Program-made: the position numbers and the translations under genes
In this document: positions 43,490 through 52,552 of the stretch, piece by piece
Position numbering within the stretch: position 1 is the first letter of the stretch
Layout: the number at the start of each line of letters is the position of its first letter
Notes under the pieces: model-generated
Seen by the model: only the letters and a program-made list of their open reading frames with translations
What the model was told of the DNA's origin: nothing
The model's database searches: none
DNA from: Anaerocolumna sp. AGMB13025
GTDB taxonomy: Bacteria > Bacillota > Clostridia > Lachnospirales > Lachnospiraceae
Assembly (NCBI RefSeq): GCF_029689925.1
Contig: NZ_CP121445.1
Coordinates: 1,171,001 to 1,235,000 of the forward strand
Length of the DNA: 64,000 bases
Direction of reading: 5' to 3'

Positions 43490-43518
43490 ATATTATCATT
43501 CTTTTTTTTAGCTGTCAA
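43490..43518 (-). promoter_or_regulatory. promoter of the amino acid ABC operon
   Basis: Minus strand TTGACA (43518-43513), 17 bp, TAATAT (43495-43490). Start near 43483, giving a leader of about 245 bases before the ATPase gene. Confidence 0.65.
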
Positions 43519-43666
43519 TCAAAATTTTTATTTTTTTATAGTTATTTTTTTACAGTTAAATAGTTGCAATTGATTTTGTTTTATTATAAAAATCAATTCT
43601 TACTTGGGAGGAAGACAACTATGTATCTTGTTGTTCGGATTTTTTTTGATACTAAATTTAGTTTAT

Positions 43667-44845
43667 TTAGTTTTCGGAATCTTCCAGTATATCATGGATA
43701 TAAAAGGCTAATTGAAACCGGAAACAGTCTTCCATGGTATCAAGATCTGAGGATAGAAGCTCCTTAATTTTTTTTATCCGGTAATTTATTGTGTTTCTGT
43801 GGGTAAAGGTTTCATCTGCTACAGCCTGTACACTTGAGTTGTGTAACAGGTATAACCGTAAGATATCAAGATAATCTGTATTGTGCTGTTTATCATAATT
43901 TTCTAAAATACTTAAGTTATCCTGATACAAGTCAGTTAATACCTGCCGGTCCTCCACGGCCAATATGACCTTGTTGATGCCGATATCATCATAGAACACG
44001 ATATCATTGTTCTGTTTCTTCCCGATACGAAGCACAGCCTGTCCTCTTTTATAACTTTTACATATATTGTCCGCGCCTGTTACCAGAGGACCTACACCAA
44101 TACGGATTTTGTAAAAAGCAAACTCTTTTTTAAAACCCTGACTGAGCTTTTCTGAATATTTTTGGATTTTGTCAGCCGAACTGCCGTGAAAGATAATAAA
44201 AATTTCCTGACCAAGAATTACAATGCCAAATAAAACAGTCAGGCGGTTAAGAATATTAGTAGCCAGGATCCGGAATTTTTTAAAGAGCAGATCTTTTTCC
44301 GGGAGAGGGATTTCTTTATCGGGATGGATTACTACCACACAGTAAGAACCTTTTAGTTTATAACCGATTTGTTCCAGATAAGGCTGATAGGAGTCTTTGT
44401 AACCAGGAGTCATAAACGAATTGAGAAATGCCGTGGATTCATTGAGTTCCAGTTGTTCTGCCTGAATAATACGGTTGCAGAAGTCCTGCATGATATCTAC
44501 AAGATGAATCTCCCAGGGCATAACAAAGAGGGGAAAATGAATCTTATCGCAATATTCCAGTGTGTGTGGAGGAATTTCCTTGATGTAAGCACCTACATTG
44601 ACAATCAGACCCACGGCTTTTTGTATGGACAGGCTCTCAATAAAGTGTTCCAGCCAGTATTCATCCTTAACCCCCAGTCCTGTAGTGATAATTAGTTCAC
44701 TGCCGCGGATAAAGTCCGTTGTGGTAACATCTTCGATAAGGTGAACCCAGCTTACGGTATTTTTAAGACCTTCCCTGCCCGCAAGCAGATCCAGTTTAAA
44801 TTTTTGCTTTGTGTCGGAATAGATCTCGTTTAAACTAACAGCCAT
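43667..44845 (-). CDS. PucR-family transcriptional regulator
   Basis: A 392-residue regulator: N-terminal PucR sensor domain (about 1-125, with VSWVHLIEDVTTTDFIRGSE), a GGDEF-like middle (about 150-290) and a C-terminal helix-turn-helix (LRLYLLHNSSVQAVADETFT then HRNTINYRIKKIKELL). Start ATG 44845 follows AAAGGAG; ATG 44887 has the AGGA too close. It is divergent from the 4-hydroxybutyrate dehydrogenase and GABA aminotransferase genes; PucR proteins often sense nitrogenous substrates, so it probably controls that operon. Confidence 0.87.
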   Translation of the reverse strand: MAVSLNEIYSDTKQKFKLDLLAGREGLKNTVSWVHLIEDVTTTDFIRGSELIITTGLGVKDEYWLEHFIESLSIQKAVGLIVNVGAYIKEIPPHTLEYCDKIHFPLFVMPWEIHLVDIMQDFCNRIIQAEQLELNESTAFLNSFMTPGYKDSYQPYLEQIGYKLKGSYCVVVIHPDKEIPLPEKDLLFKKFRILATNILNRLTVLFGIVILGQEIFIIFHGSSADKIQKYSEKLSQGFKKEFAFYKIRIGVGPLVTGADNICKSYKRGQAVLRIGKKQNNDIVFYDDIGINKVILAVEDRQVLTDLYQDNLSILENYDKQHNTDYLDILRLYLLHNSSVQAVADETFTHRNTINYRIKKIKELLSSDLDTMEDCFRFQLAFYIHDILEDSEN

Positions 44846-45158
44846 ACTGCTCCTTTCTGGATTTCTATCTATGTATTTAAAATCCATATCCTAGTATTTT
44901 TATTTACACAAATTCATTATAAAATATGAATTCTCGGTTGTCCAGCACAAAAATTACAATGTTTTTTATGCTCATGGACGTTGTTTGTATCATTTTTTTG
45001 TGTTACGATATTTCCCAATCAATAACTTAAACCCATAAAGATAAGGCATAGCAGGAGAAAATACCTTAGAAGTCTTTATCCAGAATAAAGATTTCTTATG
45101 GGAAGATTACCCCTTTCATTCATATCAATTGAATGCCTTTTTAGAAAACAGGAGGATT

Positions 45159-46274
45159 ATGAAACAGTTCAGATTGAAAACCACAATTCAGCAGTATGAT
45201 ACTTGCAGAGAATTTTGTGATACGTTTCGCATCGGGAAAGAAGATTTAATTATAACCAGTGAACATACTTTTCAGGATTATTTTAATAATATTCCCTTAG
45301 AAGCTAAAGTGGTGTTCTTCCGAAAGTACGGTGCAGGAGAACCAAATGATGAAATGGTAGAAGCAATATATGCCGATCTCAAAGATATTTCATATAACAG
45401 AGTAATTGCCATAGGAGGTGGTACTATTCTTGACGTAGCAAAGCTGTTTGCACTAAAGAAGGTATCACCTGTTTTAGATTTATTTGACAGAAAGCTTGAG
45501 CTTTTTAAGGAGAAAGAGCTGATATTAGTGCCTACCACCTGCGGAACAGGCAGTGAAGTTACCAATATCTCGATTCTGGAACTTGTCTCCAGACACACAA
45601 AGCTTGGTCTTGCGGTCGATGAACTGTTTGCAGATTATGCGGTGTTAATCCCGGAATTACTTGAGAAACTGCCCTTTCCTTACTTTGCCACCAGTTCCAT
45701 TGATGCCTTTATCCATGCGATTGAATCCTATTTGTCTCCCAAAGCGAATCCCTTTACTGAGACTTTCTCTTTAAAGGCCATGGAGATACTGATAAAAGGG
45801 TATCAGGTAATTGCTAAAAACGGTGAGGAAGCCAGAATACCTCTGATTTCAGATTTTCTTTACGCCAGTACTTATGGAGGAATTGCTTTTGGCAATGCAG
45901 GTACGGCGGCAGTCCATGCTATGAGTTATCCCTTTGGCGCGGCGTATCATGTACCTCACGGGGAATCCAATTATGCTATATTTACCGGAGTTTTTAAAAC
46001 TTATCAAAGACTTCATCCCGATGGCAGGATAAAGCAGTTAAATACATTTTTAGCAGGTATATTACATTGCAGTGCAGACAGGGTTTATGAAGAATTGGAA
46101 GAGTTATTTAACCACATCGTTCCTAAGAAAGCATTGAGCCAGTATGGGGTTAGAGAGGACCAGCTGGAGGAATTCACGGCATCTGTTATGGAAAAGCAGG
46201 GACGGCTTATGGCTAATAATTATGTGGAACTGGATAAAGAGACGGTTTATGGTATATACCGTTCATTATATTAA
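45159..46274 (+). CDS. 4hbD: NAD-dependent 4-hydroxybutyrate dehydrogenase (iron-containing alcohol dehydrogenase)
   Basis: Interconverts succinate semialdehyde and 4-hydroxybutyrate. The 371-residue protein is close in pattern to the C. kluyveri enzyme as I remember it: NRVIAIGGGTILDVAKLFAL, LVPTTCGTGSEVTN, metal ligands in SSIDAFIHAIESYLSPKANP and HAMSYPFGAAYHVPHGESNY. Start ATG 45159 follows AGGAGG; ATG 45129 has no site. The GABA aminotransferase gene follows 35 bp later, so the pair turns 4-aminobutyrate into 4-hydroxybutyrate while using NADH. Confidence 0.87.
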   Translation: MKQFRLKTTIQQYDTCREFCDTFRIGKEDLIITSEHTFQDYFNNIPLEAKVVFFRKYGAGEPNDEMVEAIYADLKDISYNRVIAIGGGTILDVAKLFALKKVSPVLDLFDRKLELFKEKELILVPTTCGTGSEVTNISILELVSRHTKLGLAVDELFADYAVLIPELLEKLPFPYFATSSIDAFIHAIESYLSPKANPFTETFSLKAMEILIKGYQVIAKNGEEARIPLISDFLYASTYGGIAFGNAGTAAVHAMSYPFGAAYHVPHGESNYAIFTGVFKTYQRLHPDGRIKQLNTFLAGILHCSADRVYEELEELFNHIVPKKALSQYGVREDQLEEFTASVMEKQGRLMANNYVELDKETVYGIYRSLY

Positions 46275-46309
46275 AAATTTTTCTATGAATCGATTAGGAG
46301 GAATTCAAT

Positions 46310-47668
46310 ATGTTAAAAACTGCATTACCAAAAATAATTACCGAGACCCTGCCAGGTCCGAAAGCGAAAGAAATCATTGACAGGAGAGCAGCAGCAATTC
46401 CCGGTGCAATCCGCTGTAATTATCCCTGTGTGATTAAACGGGGAGAAGGGGCTATGTTTGAAGATGTGGATGGAAATATATTTTTAGACTGGGTAGGTGG
46501 TGTCGGTGTTTTGAATGTTGGTTACAGCCAGCCGGAATTAATAGCAGCAGTAAAAGACCAGGCAGATCATTATTTCCACGCCATGATGAATATTGTTACC
46601 CATGAAGGCTATATATCCTTGGCTGAAAAAATGAACGATATTGTGCCAGTTAAGGGTGATACCAAAAAGACGATGTTTGTAAACAGTGGTGCAGAAGCAG
46701 ATGAAAATGCAGTTAAAATTGCAAAGGCTTATACCAAACGGCCTAATATTATCGTATTTTCCGGAGCTTTTCATGGCAGAACCACCCTTACCATGACAAT
46801 GACTGCCAAGAAAGCTTACGCCAGGGGAATGGGACCCTTCCCAGACGGTATATACCGTGCAGAATTTCCTTACCTGTACAGAAAACCAGAGGGATTTACC
46901 GATGAAGAAGCAGTTCAGTATTATATCGGCAGATTAAACAGTGTATTCGAAGACTGTTCTCCAGCAGATTATGTGGCTGCTATTGTAGTAGAACCGGTAC
47001 AGGGAGAAGGTGGTTTCGTACCTGCACCTATTGAATGGGTTAAGGCAGTCCGTAAAATCTGTGATGAAAAGGGGATTCTCTTAATTGCAGATGAAGTTCA
47101 GTGTGGTTTTGGCCGTTCCGGTAAGTTGTTTGTCTCAAACTACTGGGAGGAGGAAGGCTGTGCACCGGATATAATTACTACAGCAAAATCCATAGCAGGC
47201 GGCGTGCCTTTGTCTGCGGTTACGGCAAGAGCCGAGATTATGGATGCGGTTACTCCGGGAACCATTGGAGGAACCTACAGCGGTAATGCCCTGGCTTGTG
47301 CCTCTGCTCTTAAGGTAATAGAAATTATTGAAAGGGATAAACTGTGTGACCGTGCGCTTGCAATTTCAGAAAAATGCAAAGAAAGATTTGGAGGTTTTAA
47401 AGAAAAGTATCCGGTAATCGGAGATATCCGCGGAATTGGCGTAATGCTTGGCATCGAATTTATTAAGGATGCAAAGACCAGAGAACCCAATAAGGAACTT
47501 GTGGCAGGACTGGTACAAGAATGTGTAAAGAACGGCTTAATTATTGAAAGTGCTGGAACTTATGATAATGTTATACGTTTCTTAAGCCCGCTGGTGGTTA
47601 CAGACGAGCAGTTGGAAGCAGGATTTGATATTTTAGAAAAAGCTATCATTAAGCTGACGACCATATAA
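46310..47668 (+). CDS. gabT: 4-aminobutyrate aminotransferase (class III, PLP)
   Basis: Transfers the amino group of 4-aminobutyrate to 2-oxoglutarate, giving succinate semialdehyde and glutamate. The 452 residues show VNSGAEADENAVKIAKAYTK, FHGRT, VVEPVQGEGGF, IADEVQCGFGRSG and the PLP lysine in ITTAKSIAGGVPLSA. TTAGGAGG precedes the ATG. An acetylornithine or other omega-amino acid specificity is possible, but the 4-hydroxybutyrate dehydrogenase partner favours GABA. It ends 30 bp before the convergent ClC gene with no clear terminator. Confidence 0.88.
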   Translation: MLKTALPKIITETLPGPKAKEIIDRRAAAIPGAIRCNYPCVIKRGEGAMFEDVDGNIFLDWVGGVGVLNVGYSQPELIAAVKDQADHYFHAMMNIVTHEGYISLAEKMNDIVPVKGDTKKTMFVNSGAEADENAVKIAKAYTKRPNIIVFSGAFHGRTTLTMTMTAKKAYARGMGPFPDGIYRAEFPYLYRKPEGFTDEEAVQYYIGRLNSVFEDCSPADYVAAIVVEPVQGEGGFVPAPIEWVKAVRKICDEKGILLIADEVQCGFGRSGKLFVSNYWEEEGCAPDIITTAKSIAGGVPLSAVTARAEIMDAVTPGTIGGTYSGNALACASALKVIEIIERDKLCDRALAISEKCKERFGGFKEKYPVIGDIRGIGVMLGIEFIKDAKTREPNKELVAGLVQECVKNGLIIESAGTYDNVIRFLSPLVVTDEQLEAGFDILEKAIIKLTTI

Positions 47669-47698
47669 TTAATAGGCAAACCCTCAAAAAGCCTTAGT

Positions 47699-48913
47699 CT
47701 AGTACATGGATTTCTGGGCAGCATAGATTGTTTTGTTTCCGTTGAATACATAGGCAAATGCGGTAACCACAAAAAAGTAGGGAAGATAGGAAAAACCAAA
47801 TACTTCAACTCCAATAAAGATAGGAGCCAGCATAGTATTGGTGGCACTTCCAAATACGGCGGTATATCCAAGAGCTGCGGCTAAGGCGGTGGGCAGACCC
47901 AATAAACTGCCTAAAAATGCGCCAAGGCCCGATCCGATGGCAAACAAAGGGGTCACTTCCCCGCCCTGAAATCCTGCAGCTAAAGTCAATATGGTAAAAA
48001 TAAATTTTAATATCCAGTCATAAGGATATATGGTGTCTCCTCCAAAGACCCCCCCAATCAGGTTCGTACCAAGACCGCTGTACCTTCCATGATGAATAAA
48101 CATCAGACTTATACTTAACAAACATCCGATTATAAATATTTTAAGTATAGGATTTTTAAAGAGCTTATTTAAGAATGCTTTTACCTTTGCTAAGGTATGA
48201 GCAAACAGACCTCCGGTAACTCCAAAAAGGACGCCGATCATAATTACTTTGATAAGGAAGGAAAAGGATACCTCAAGGGGACCTGTTTTGTCTGATAAGT
48301 TAACACTGAATTTTTCAAGACCTAAGTAATGTGAAGTGTAACTTGCCGTAAAGGCGGCAATTACACAGGGAAACAGCGCACTGTATTCCAAGGCGCCGGC
48401 TACCATTACTTCCATTGCAAAGAAAACAGCTGCTAACGGAGTTTGAAACAAACCGGAAAATCCAGCGGCCATACCGGTTACCACCAGGATTTTGTGGTGG
48501 TCTTCCAGTTTCATATGTTTCCCGAGGTTATGGGCGAAGGTTCCGCCGATTTGTACCGCAACGCCTTCTCTACCGGCACTTCCGCCAAATAAATGAGTCA
48601 GCCAGGTGCTGACCATAATAAAAGGAATCAAACGTTTTGGTATAGTTTCTTCTTTATTAAAGCCTGCACTGAAAATCAGGTTCATGCCTTTGATAATGTC
48701 TTTGCCATATCTGGTATATACATAAGTAATAAATACACCTATAATAGGAAGAAACGGCAGCAGTTTATATACATTCTGTTCTCTGAACGCAGTAATTGTC
48801 AGTAACACTCTTCCAAACAGCGCATCGATAGCGCCTACAGTAAGTCCTATCATAACACCCAATAAACCAAGCAGAACAATGTCTTTATAATTTGCATATA
48901 TTCTTTTAAGCAT
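47699..48913 (-). CDS. ClC-family anion channel/antiporter
   Basis: A 404-residue integral membrane protein with ten or more helices. The selectivity-filter region with the gating Glu is present as GGSAGREGVAVQIGG, and the later GGEVTPLFAIGSGLGAF corresponds to the GxFxP segment. The usual GSGIP motif after the second helix is absent (the place reads RYGKDIIKGMNLIFSAG), as in fluoride-type CLC-F proteins, so fluoride export is possible. I saw no fluoride riboswitch upstream. No cytoplasmic CBS domains. Confidence 0.82.
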   Translation of the reverse strand: MLKRIYANYKDIVLLGLLGVMIGLTVGAIDALFGRVLLTITAFREQNVYKLLPFLPIIGVFITYVYTRYGKDIIKGMNLIFSAGFNKEETIPKRLIPFIMVSTWLTHLFGGSAGREGVAVQIGGTFAHNLGKHMKLEDHHKILVVTGMAAGFSGLFQTPLAAVFFAMEVMVAGALEYSALFPCVIAAFTASYTSHYLGLEKFSVNLSDKTGPLEVSFSFLIKVIMIGVLFGVTGGLFAHTLAKVKAFLNKLFKNPILKIFIIGCLLSISLMFIHHGRYSGLGTNLIGGVFGGDTIYPYDWILKFIFTILTLAAGFQGGEVTPLFAIGSGLGAFLGSLLGLPTALAAALGYTAVFGSATNTMLAPIFIGVEVFGFSYLPYFFVVTAFAYVFNGNKTIYAAQKSMY

Positions 48914-49181
48914 TCCTCTTCCTCCGTAATTTATTAGGTTTATCAGCAGCGAAAATCAAAACATATGTAAAGTATACAGTAATCCTGATGGATAGAAAGG
49001 ATTTTCTGTACTTTGAGATTATACACCTTATAATAAAATATTAAAAGTGATTTGTATGCTTCAACCCAAATAAGCAACCAGAGCCTCCTTATCGAAAGAA
49101 AAATAAAAAAAGGTTTTCAGAATTCATTTAATATGATAGATTTAAATTAGGCTAAATCATATCAACGTTTGGAGGAGCAAT

Positions 49182-49754
49182 ATGGAGAGTTATGAGGGCG
49201 ATGAGTTCCGTCAGTCAGAATGTACGGAATTAATGGATAAAAGTTTTACGGATTGTGAGTTTTATAATTGTATGGTGAATGAGATTACGGTAAAGGACTG
49301 TTCATTCCGAAGCTGCCGGTTCTATAACTGCACCATAATGAATATAGAATTGAAATATTCGGATATGTTTAACTGTGAATTTTATAATTGTATGTTAATC
49401 GGGATTAACTGGAGGGATGTTGCGAATACTCATGGTGTTTCCATGCCCTTTATTAAGACTAGTAACTGTTTGTTGAGATATAATATTTTTACTAATATGA
49501 AATTAAAAGCCTATCATTTTGACGGTTGTAATTTAGAAGGATGTTATTTTGAAGAGTGTAATCTGGAAGGGGCATCGTTTATGGGATGTAACTTAGAAGG
49601 TGCCACCTTTAAGAAGAATATGTTAAAAAAGGCAGATTTCAGAGAAGCGATATGTCTTCGAATCAATATTCTGGATAATACATTAAAGGATGCAAAATTC
49701 TCTTATACGGATGCAGTAAGCCTGTTATCTGAGATTGGTCTGATTCTTGAATGA
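49182..49754 (+). CDS. pentapeptide repeat protein
   Basis: A 190-residue right-handed quadrilateral beta-helix built from A(D/N)LXX-type repeats, rich in Cys and Asn/Phe (FTDCEFYNCMV, FRSCRFYNCTI, FDGCNLEGCYFEECNLEGAS, FMGCNLEGATF). A break at about residues 78-95 (WRDVANTHGVSMPFI) resembles the loop of Qnr/McbG-type proteins that protect DNA gyrase. The role is therefore possibly topoisomerase protection, but many such proteins are uncharacterised. TTTGGAGG precedes the ATG; its stop overlaps the next reading frame and the NUDIX gene starts 14 bp later. Confidence 0.85.
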   Translation: MESYEGDEFRQSECTELMDKSFTDCEFYNCMVNEITVKDCSFRSCRFYNCTIMNIELKYSDMFNCEFYNCMLIGINWRDVANTHGVSMPFIKTSNCLLRYNIFTNMKLKAYHFDGCNLEGCYFEECNLEGASFMGCNLEGATFKKNMLKKADFREAICLRINILDNTLKDAKFSYTDAVSLLSEIGLILE

Positions 49755-49768
49755 CAAGAGGTGAAGTT

Positions 49769-50185
49769 ATGGACAACATTATAATAAATGCGATGAAAGC
49801 TATCATTTTATATAATAGGAAGGCACTTATCGTAAAACGGACAGAAACAAATAAAATAGCCGGGGGAATATGGGAATTCGTCGGAGGTAAGTTAGAATTT
49901 GGAGAAGATTTAATCAGCGGTCTGAAAAGAGAAATACAAGAAGAAACCGGTCTTACGGTTACTGTTGAAAAATTGCTCTTTGCCACCTCTTTTAAAACCC
50001 ACGATTACAGGCAGGTAGTCATCATTAATTATCTGTGCAGTTGCGATACGGATCAGGTTACTTTATCAGAAGAACATACCGAGTATCTTTGGGCAGATAA
50101 AGCTGAATTACTCAGTCACTTGGGAAAGCGTACGCTTAAAGATCTGGAGGAAAATCATATTTTGGAGCAACTAGAACTGGAATAA
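49769..50185 (+). CDS. NUDIX hydrolase (MutT-like)
   Basis: A 138-residue NUDIX protein with a full Nudix box, GGKLEFGEDLISGLKREIQE followed by ETGL (REIQEE core). It probably hydrolyses a modified or surplus nucleotide such as 8-oxo-dGTP. Start ATG 49769 follows AGAGGTGA; ATG 49751, which overlaps the previous stop, has no site. Co-transcribed with the pentapeptide repeat gene. Confidence 0.88.
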   Translation: MDNIIINAMKAIILYNRKALIVKRTETNKIAGGIWEFVGGKLEFGEDLISGLKREIQEETGLTVTVEKLLFATSFKTHDYRQVVIINYLCSCDTDQVTLSEEHTEYLWADKAELLSHLGKRTLKDLEENHILEQLELE

Positions 50186-50238
50186 GGACGACATGTATAA
50201 ATTGAAGGATTTCTGCAAAACTTAATAGCAATAAAAGG

Positions 50239-50316
50239 ACTGCTGCGATATAGCCTAAAACTCTATTATTCTTAAAGCGATAGTAGAAGTCTTATAAACT
50301 ATGCAGCAGTTTTTTA
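50239..50316 (+). promoter_or_regulatory. inverted repeat with T-run between NUDIX and membrane protein genes
   Basis: ACTGCTGC with ATATAG (50239-50253) pairs with CTAT and GCAGCAGT (50299-50310), followed by six T. It looks like a terminator for the pentapeptide/NUDIX operon but its right arm contains the ATG used by the next frame, so either that start is wrong or the hairpin controls it. Confidence 0.5.
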
Positions 50317-50780
50317 GTAAATCCGGCTCTGCATTATTTTATACACTAATATCGTGCTGCCTTATTTTAAGGGGTCTTATGCTCTTAGGAGTACTTGATT
50401 GGCCGGATGGAATTTGGGAGGTTTCTTCGATGAATGAAAAGGTTAAATACAGACTGGATATTTGTTTGATCCATTTTGCAGTATATTTGGTTGCTCTTTT
50501 GGTACCCTGGATGTTTATTTTTGAAATGCTGCCAATACCCTATGCAGGACTTTCGGTATTGGCAGAAGTATGTTTATATATCGCCTGGAGCCTTATTCTT
50601 GCCCTTTCTGCTGCTCAGGCTAAAAAGGATATTGTGAACTATACTGTTTACGAGGCAGAGGAAACCCTTAGTAAACGGATGTGGAAGGTCATCTTTACAA
50701 TTATGCGGATTTTATTGCTGCTTACTCTTGCATATTTAATATTGACTTTGATTTTTATCCTTATCAGTTTTATGGTTTAA
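50301..50780 (+). CDS. uncharacterised multi-helix membrane protein
   Basis: Up to 159 residues with four predicted helices (ALFYTLISCCLILRGLMLLG, ICLIHFAVYLVALLVPWMFI, GLSVLAEVCLYIAWSLILAL, FTIMRILLLLTLAYLILTLI). No family recognised. The start is doubtful: ATG 50301 has no ribosome site and sits in a terminator-like hairpin, whereas ATG 50430 (116 residues, three helices) has GGGAGG eight bases upstream. The hydrophobic region before 50430 argues for the longer form or a start in between. Confidence 0.6.
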   Translation: MQQFFSKSGSALFYTLISCCLILRGLMLLGVLDWPDGIWEVSSMNEKVKYRLDICLIHFAVYLVALLVPWMFIFEMLPIPYAGLSVLAEVCLYIAWSLILALSAAQAKKDIVNYTVYEAEETLSKRMWKVIFTIMRILLLLTLAYLILTLIFILISFMV

Positions 50781-50786
50781 AATCAG

Positions 50787-50824
50787 AAAGCCTGACTCAG
50801 ACTTTGCTTTGTTGGGCTTTTTTT
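50787..50824 (+). terminator. terminator after the membrane protein gene
   Basis: AAAGCC (50787-50792) pairs with GGCTTT (50815-50820) followed by four more T; short stem, moderate support. The remaining bases to 51020 show nothing recognisable. Confidence 0.5.
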
Positions 50825-51025
50825 ATGTAATAGAAAGTTGCATCCTATTAAATAAAAACCCTCTGTAATGGATGCACATCTGGCAAAGAGAAAGTTTATT
50901 ATCGCATAATCCGCTCTGGCGCGAAAGTGTTTTGTAAACTGATACTTTGTTCTATAAAAATCACCAATACTGTGAATTGTGCCTAAATAAGATCGGTATT
51001 TAGTCATGTCATTATTGAATAGCGA

Positions 51026-51075
51026 CAAATTGACGTTTGTTAAAGTTGAAATTATACAGGTATTACCGTTATAAT
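51026..51075 (+). promoter_or_regulatory. operator and promoter of mtlA
   Basis: TTGAAA (51046-51051), 18 bp, TATAAT (51070-51075). Upstream lies the palindrome CAAA-6-TTTG (51026-51039), ending six bases before the -35. The same palindrome, the same six-base gap, the same -35 and -10 hexamers and the same 18 bp spacer occur before mtlF at 54892-54941. MtlR, encoded next, is the likely activator. Confidence 0.65.
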
Positions 51076-51163
51076 TAAACTATCTTAAGAAGATGATTGG
51101 CCAGTCTTTTCTTCAGAAAATGATATTAACTGATTGATTAATATTCAGAAGAGAGGGTAAGAA

Positions 51164-52546
51164 ATGAAAGAAAAAGTTCAAGTGTTTGGAAGATTTTTAA
51201 GCGGTATGGTAATGCCGAATATTGGAGCATTTATAGCATGGGGTATTATTACTGCACTATTTATTCCTACCGGATGGTTACCGAATGAAAAGCTCGCAGC
51301 GTTGGTAACTCCTATGGCAACAACCTTACTAACCTTATTAATTGCTTACACCGGAGGTAAAGTGGTTGCCGGTCACAGGGGCGGAGTTATTGGTGCAATA
51401 GCAACCATGGGTGTCATAGTTGGTGCGGATGTTCCTATGTTCTTAGGAGCAATGATTATGGGACCTTTAAGTGCCTGGCTCCTTAAAAAGTTTGATAAAG
51501 TAATCGAGGGAAAAGTAAAAGCAGGTTTTGAAATGCTCGTAAACAACTTTTCTCTTGGTATTCTCGGTGCAATCCTTGCAATCCTTGCATTATTAGGCAT
51601 TGCTCCGGTTGTTACACAGTTAAATAACATTATGCAGGCAGGTGTTGGTTTCTTCGTTGATCACGGTTTACTTCCTTTAGCAAGTATCTTTATCGAACCT
51701 GCAAAGGTATTATTCTTAAACAACGCAGTGAATCATGGTATTTTATCACCGATGGGTATGGAGCAATCCAAACAGATCGGTAAATCCATTTTCTTCTTAT
51801 TAGAAGCAAACCCCGGTCCTGGACTTGGTATTTTATTGGCATATTGTATTGCCGGTAAGGGTTCTGCAAAAAGCTCAGCACCCGGTGCAATCATTATCCA
51901 CTTTTTAGGCGGTATTCATGAAATATATTTCCCTTATATCTTAATGAATCCTACCTTATTATTAGCAGTTATAGCAGGTGGAGCAAGTGGTATCTTTACA
52001 CTTAATTTATTAGGCGGCGGCTTAGTAGCACCAGCATCTCCGGGCAGTATATTTGCAGTACTTGCAATGACTCCTAAGACCGGATATATTCCTGTAATCT
52101 TAGGTGTACTGGTAGCCACAGCGGTTTCTTGTGTGGTAGCAGTTCCATTATTAAAAATCTTTGGAAAAGATGAAGACATGGAAGCAGCAAAACAAATGGT
52201 TCAGGATATGAAAACAGCTTCCAAAGGAATTAAAAAAGATACAGTAAGCATTGACACCACAAATGTTAAAAATATCGTATTTGCCTGTGATGCAGGAATG
52301 GGATCCAGCGCTATGGGAGCAACGGTGCTTCGTAAAAAGCTTGCCGCAGCAGGATTAGGACACATTAATGTAGTTCACTCACCGGTTTCTAGTATTCCAG
52401 AGGATGCAGAGATTGTAGTGACCCATGCAGAGCTTGGAGAACGTGCAGCCCACAGTAATCCCAAGGCTAAACTGGTTTTAATTAAAAACTTCCTTTCAGC
52501 ACCGGAATATGACATGTTGGTAGAAGAATTAAAGCAGAATAAATAG
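51164..52546 (+). CDS. mtlA: PTS mannitol transporter subunit IICB
   Basis: Imports and phosphorylates mannitol to mannitol 1-phosphate. The 460-residue protein has the IIC membrane domain (MVMPNIGAFIAWGIITALFI, NNAVNHGILSPMG, and GGIHEIYFPYILMNP, the mannitol-type GIHE motif) and a C-terminal IIB domain with phospho-Cys 375 in FACDAGMGSSAMGA. IIA is on a separate gene (54999), as in many Firmicutes. Preceded by its own promoter and operator. Confidence 0.94.
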   Translation: MKEKVQVFGRFLSGMVMPNIGAFIAWGIITALFIPTGWLPNEKLAALVTPMATTLLTLLIAYTGGKVVAGHRGGVIGAIATMGVIVGADVPMFLGAMIMGPLSAWLLKKFDKVIEGKVKAGFEMLVNNFSLGILGAILAILALLGIAPVVTQLNNIMQAGVGFFVDHGLLPLASIFIEPAKVLFLNNAVNHGILSPMGMEQSKQIGKSIFFLLEANPGPGLGILLAYCIAGKGSAKSSAPGAIIIHFLGGIHEIYFPYILMNPTLLLAVIAGGASGIFTLNLLGGGLVAPASPGSIFAVLAMTPKTGYIPVILGVLVATAVSCVVAVPLLKIFGKDEDMEAAKQMVQDMKTASKGIKKDTVSIDTTNVKNIVFACDAGMGSSAMGATVLRKKLAAAGLGHINVVHSPVSSIPEDAEIVVTHAELGERAAHSNPKAKLVLIKNFLSAPEYDMLVEELKQNK

Positions 52547-52552
52547 AGCGTG

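Noticed and set aside
8914..49181. Possible fluoride riboswitch before the ClC gene (checked at 48914-49181)
   Set aside because: Only a short AATCCT/AGGATT hairpin is present; the expected conserved fluoride-aptamer words were not found.
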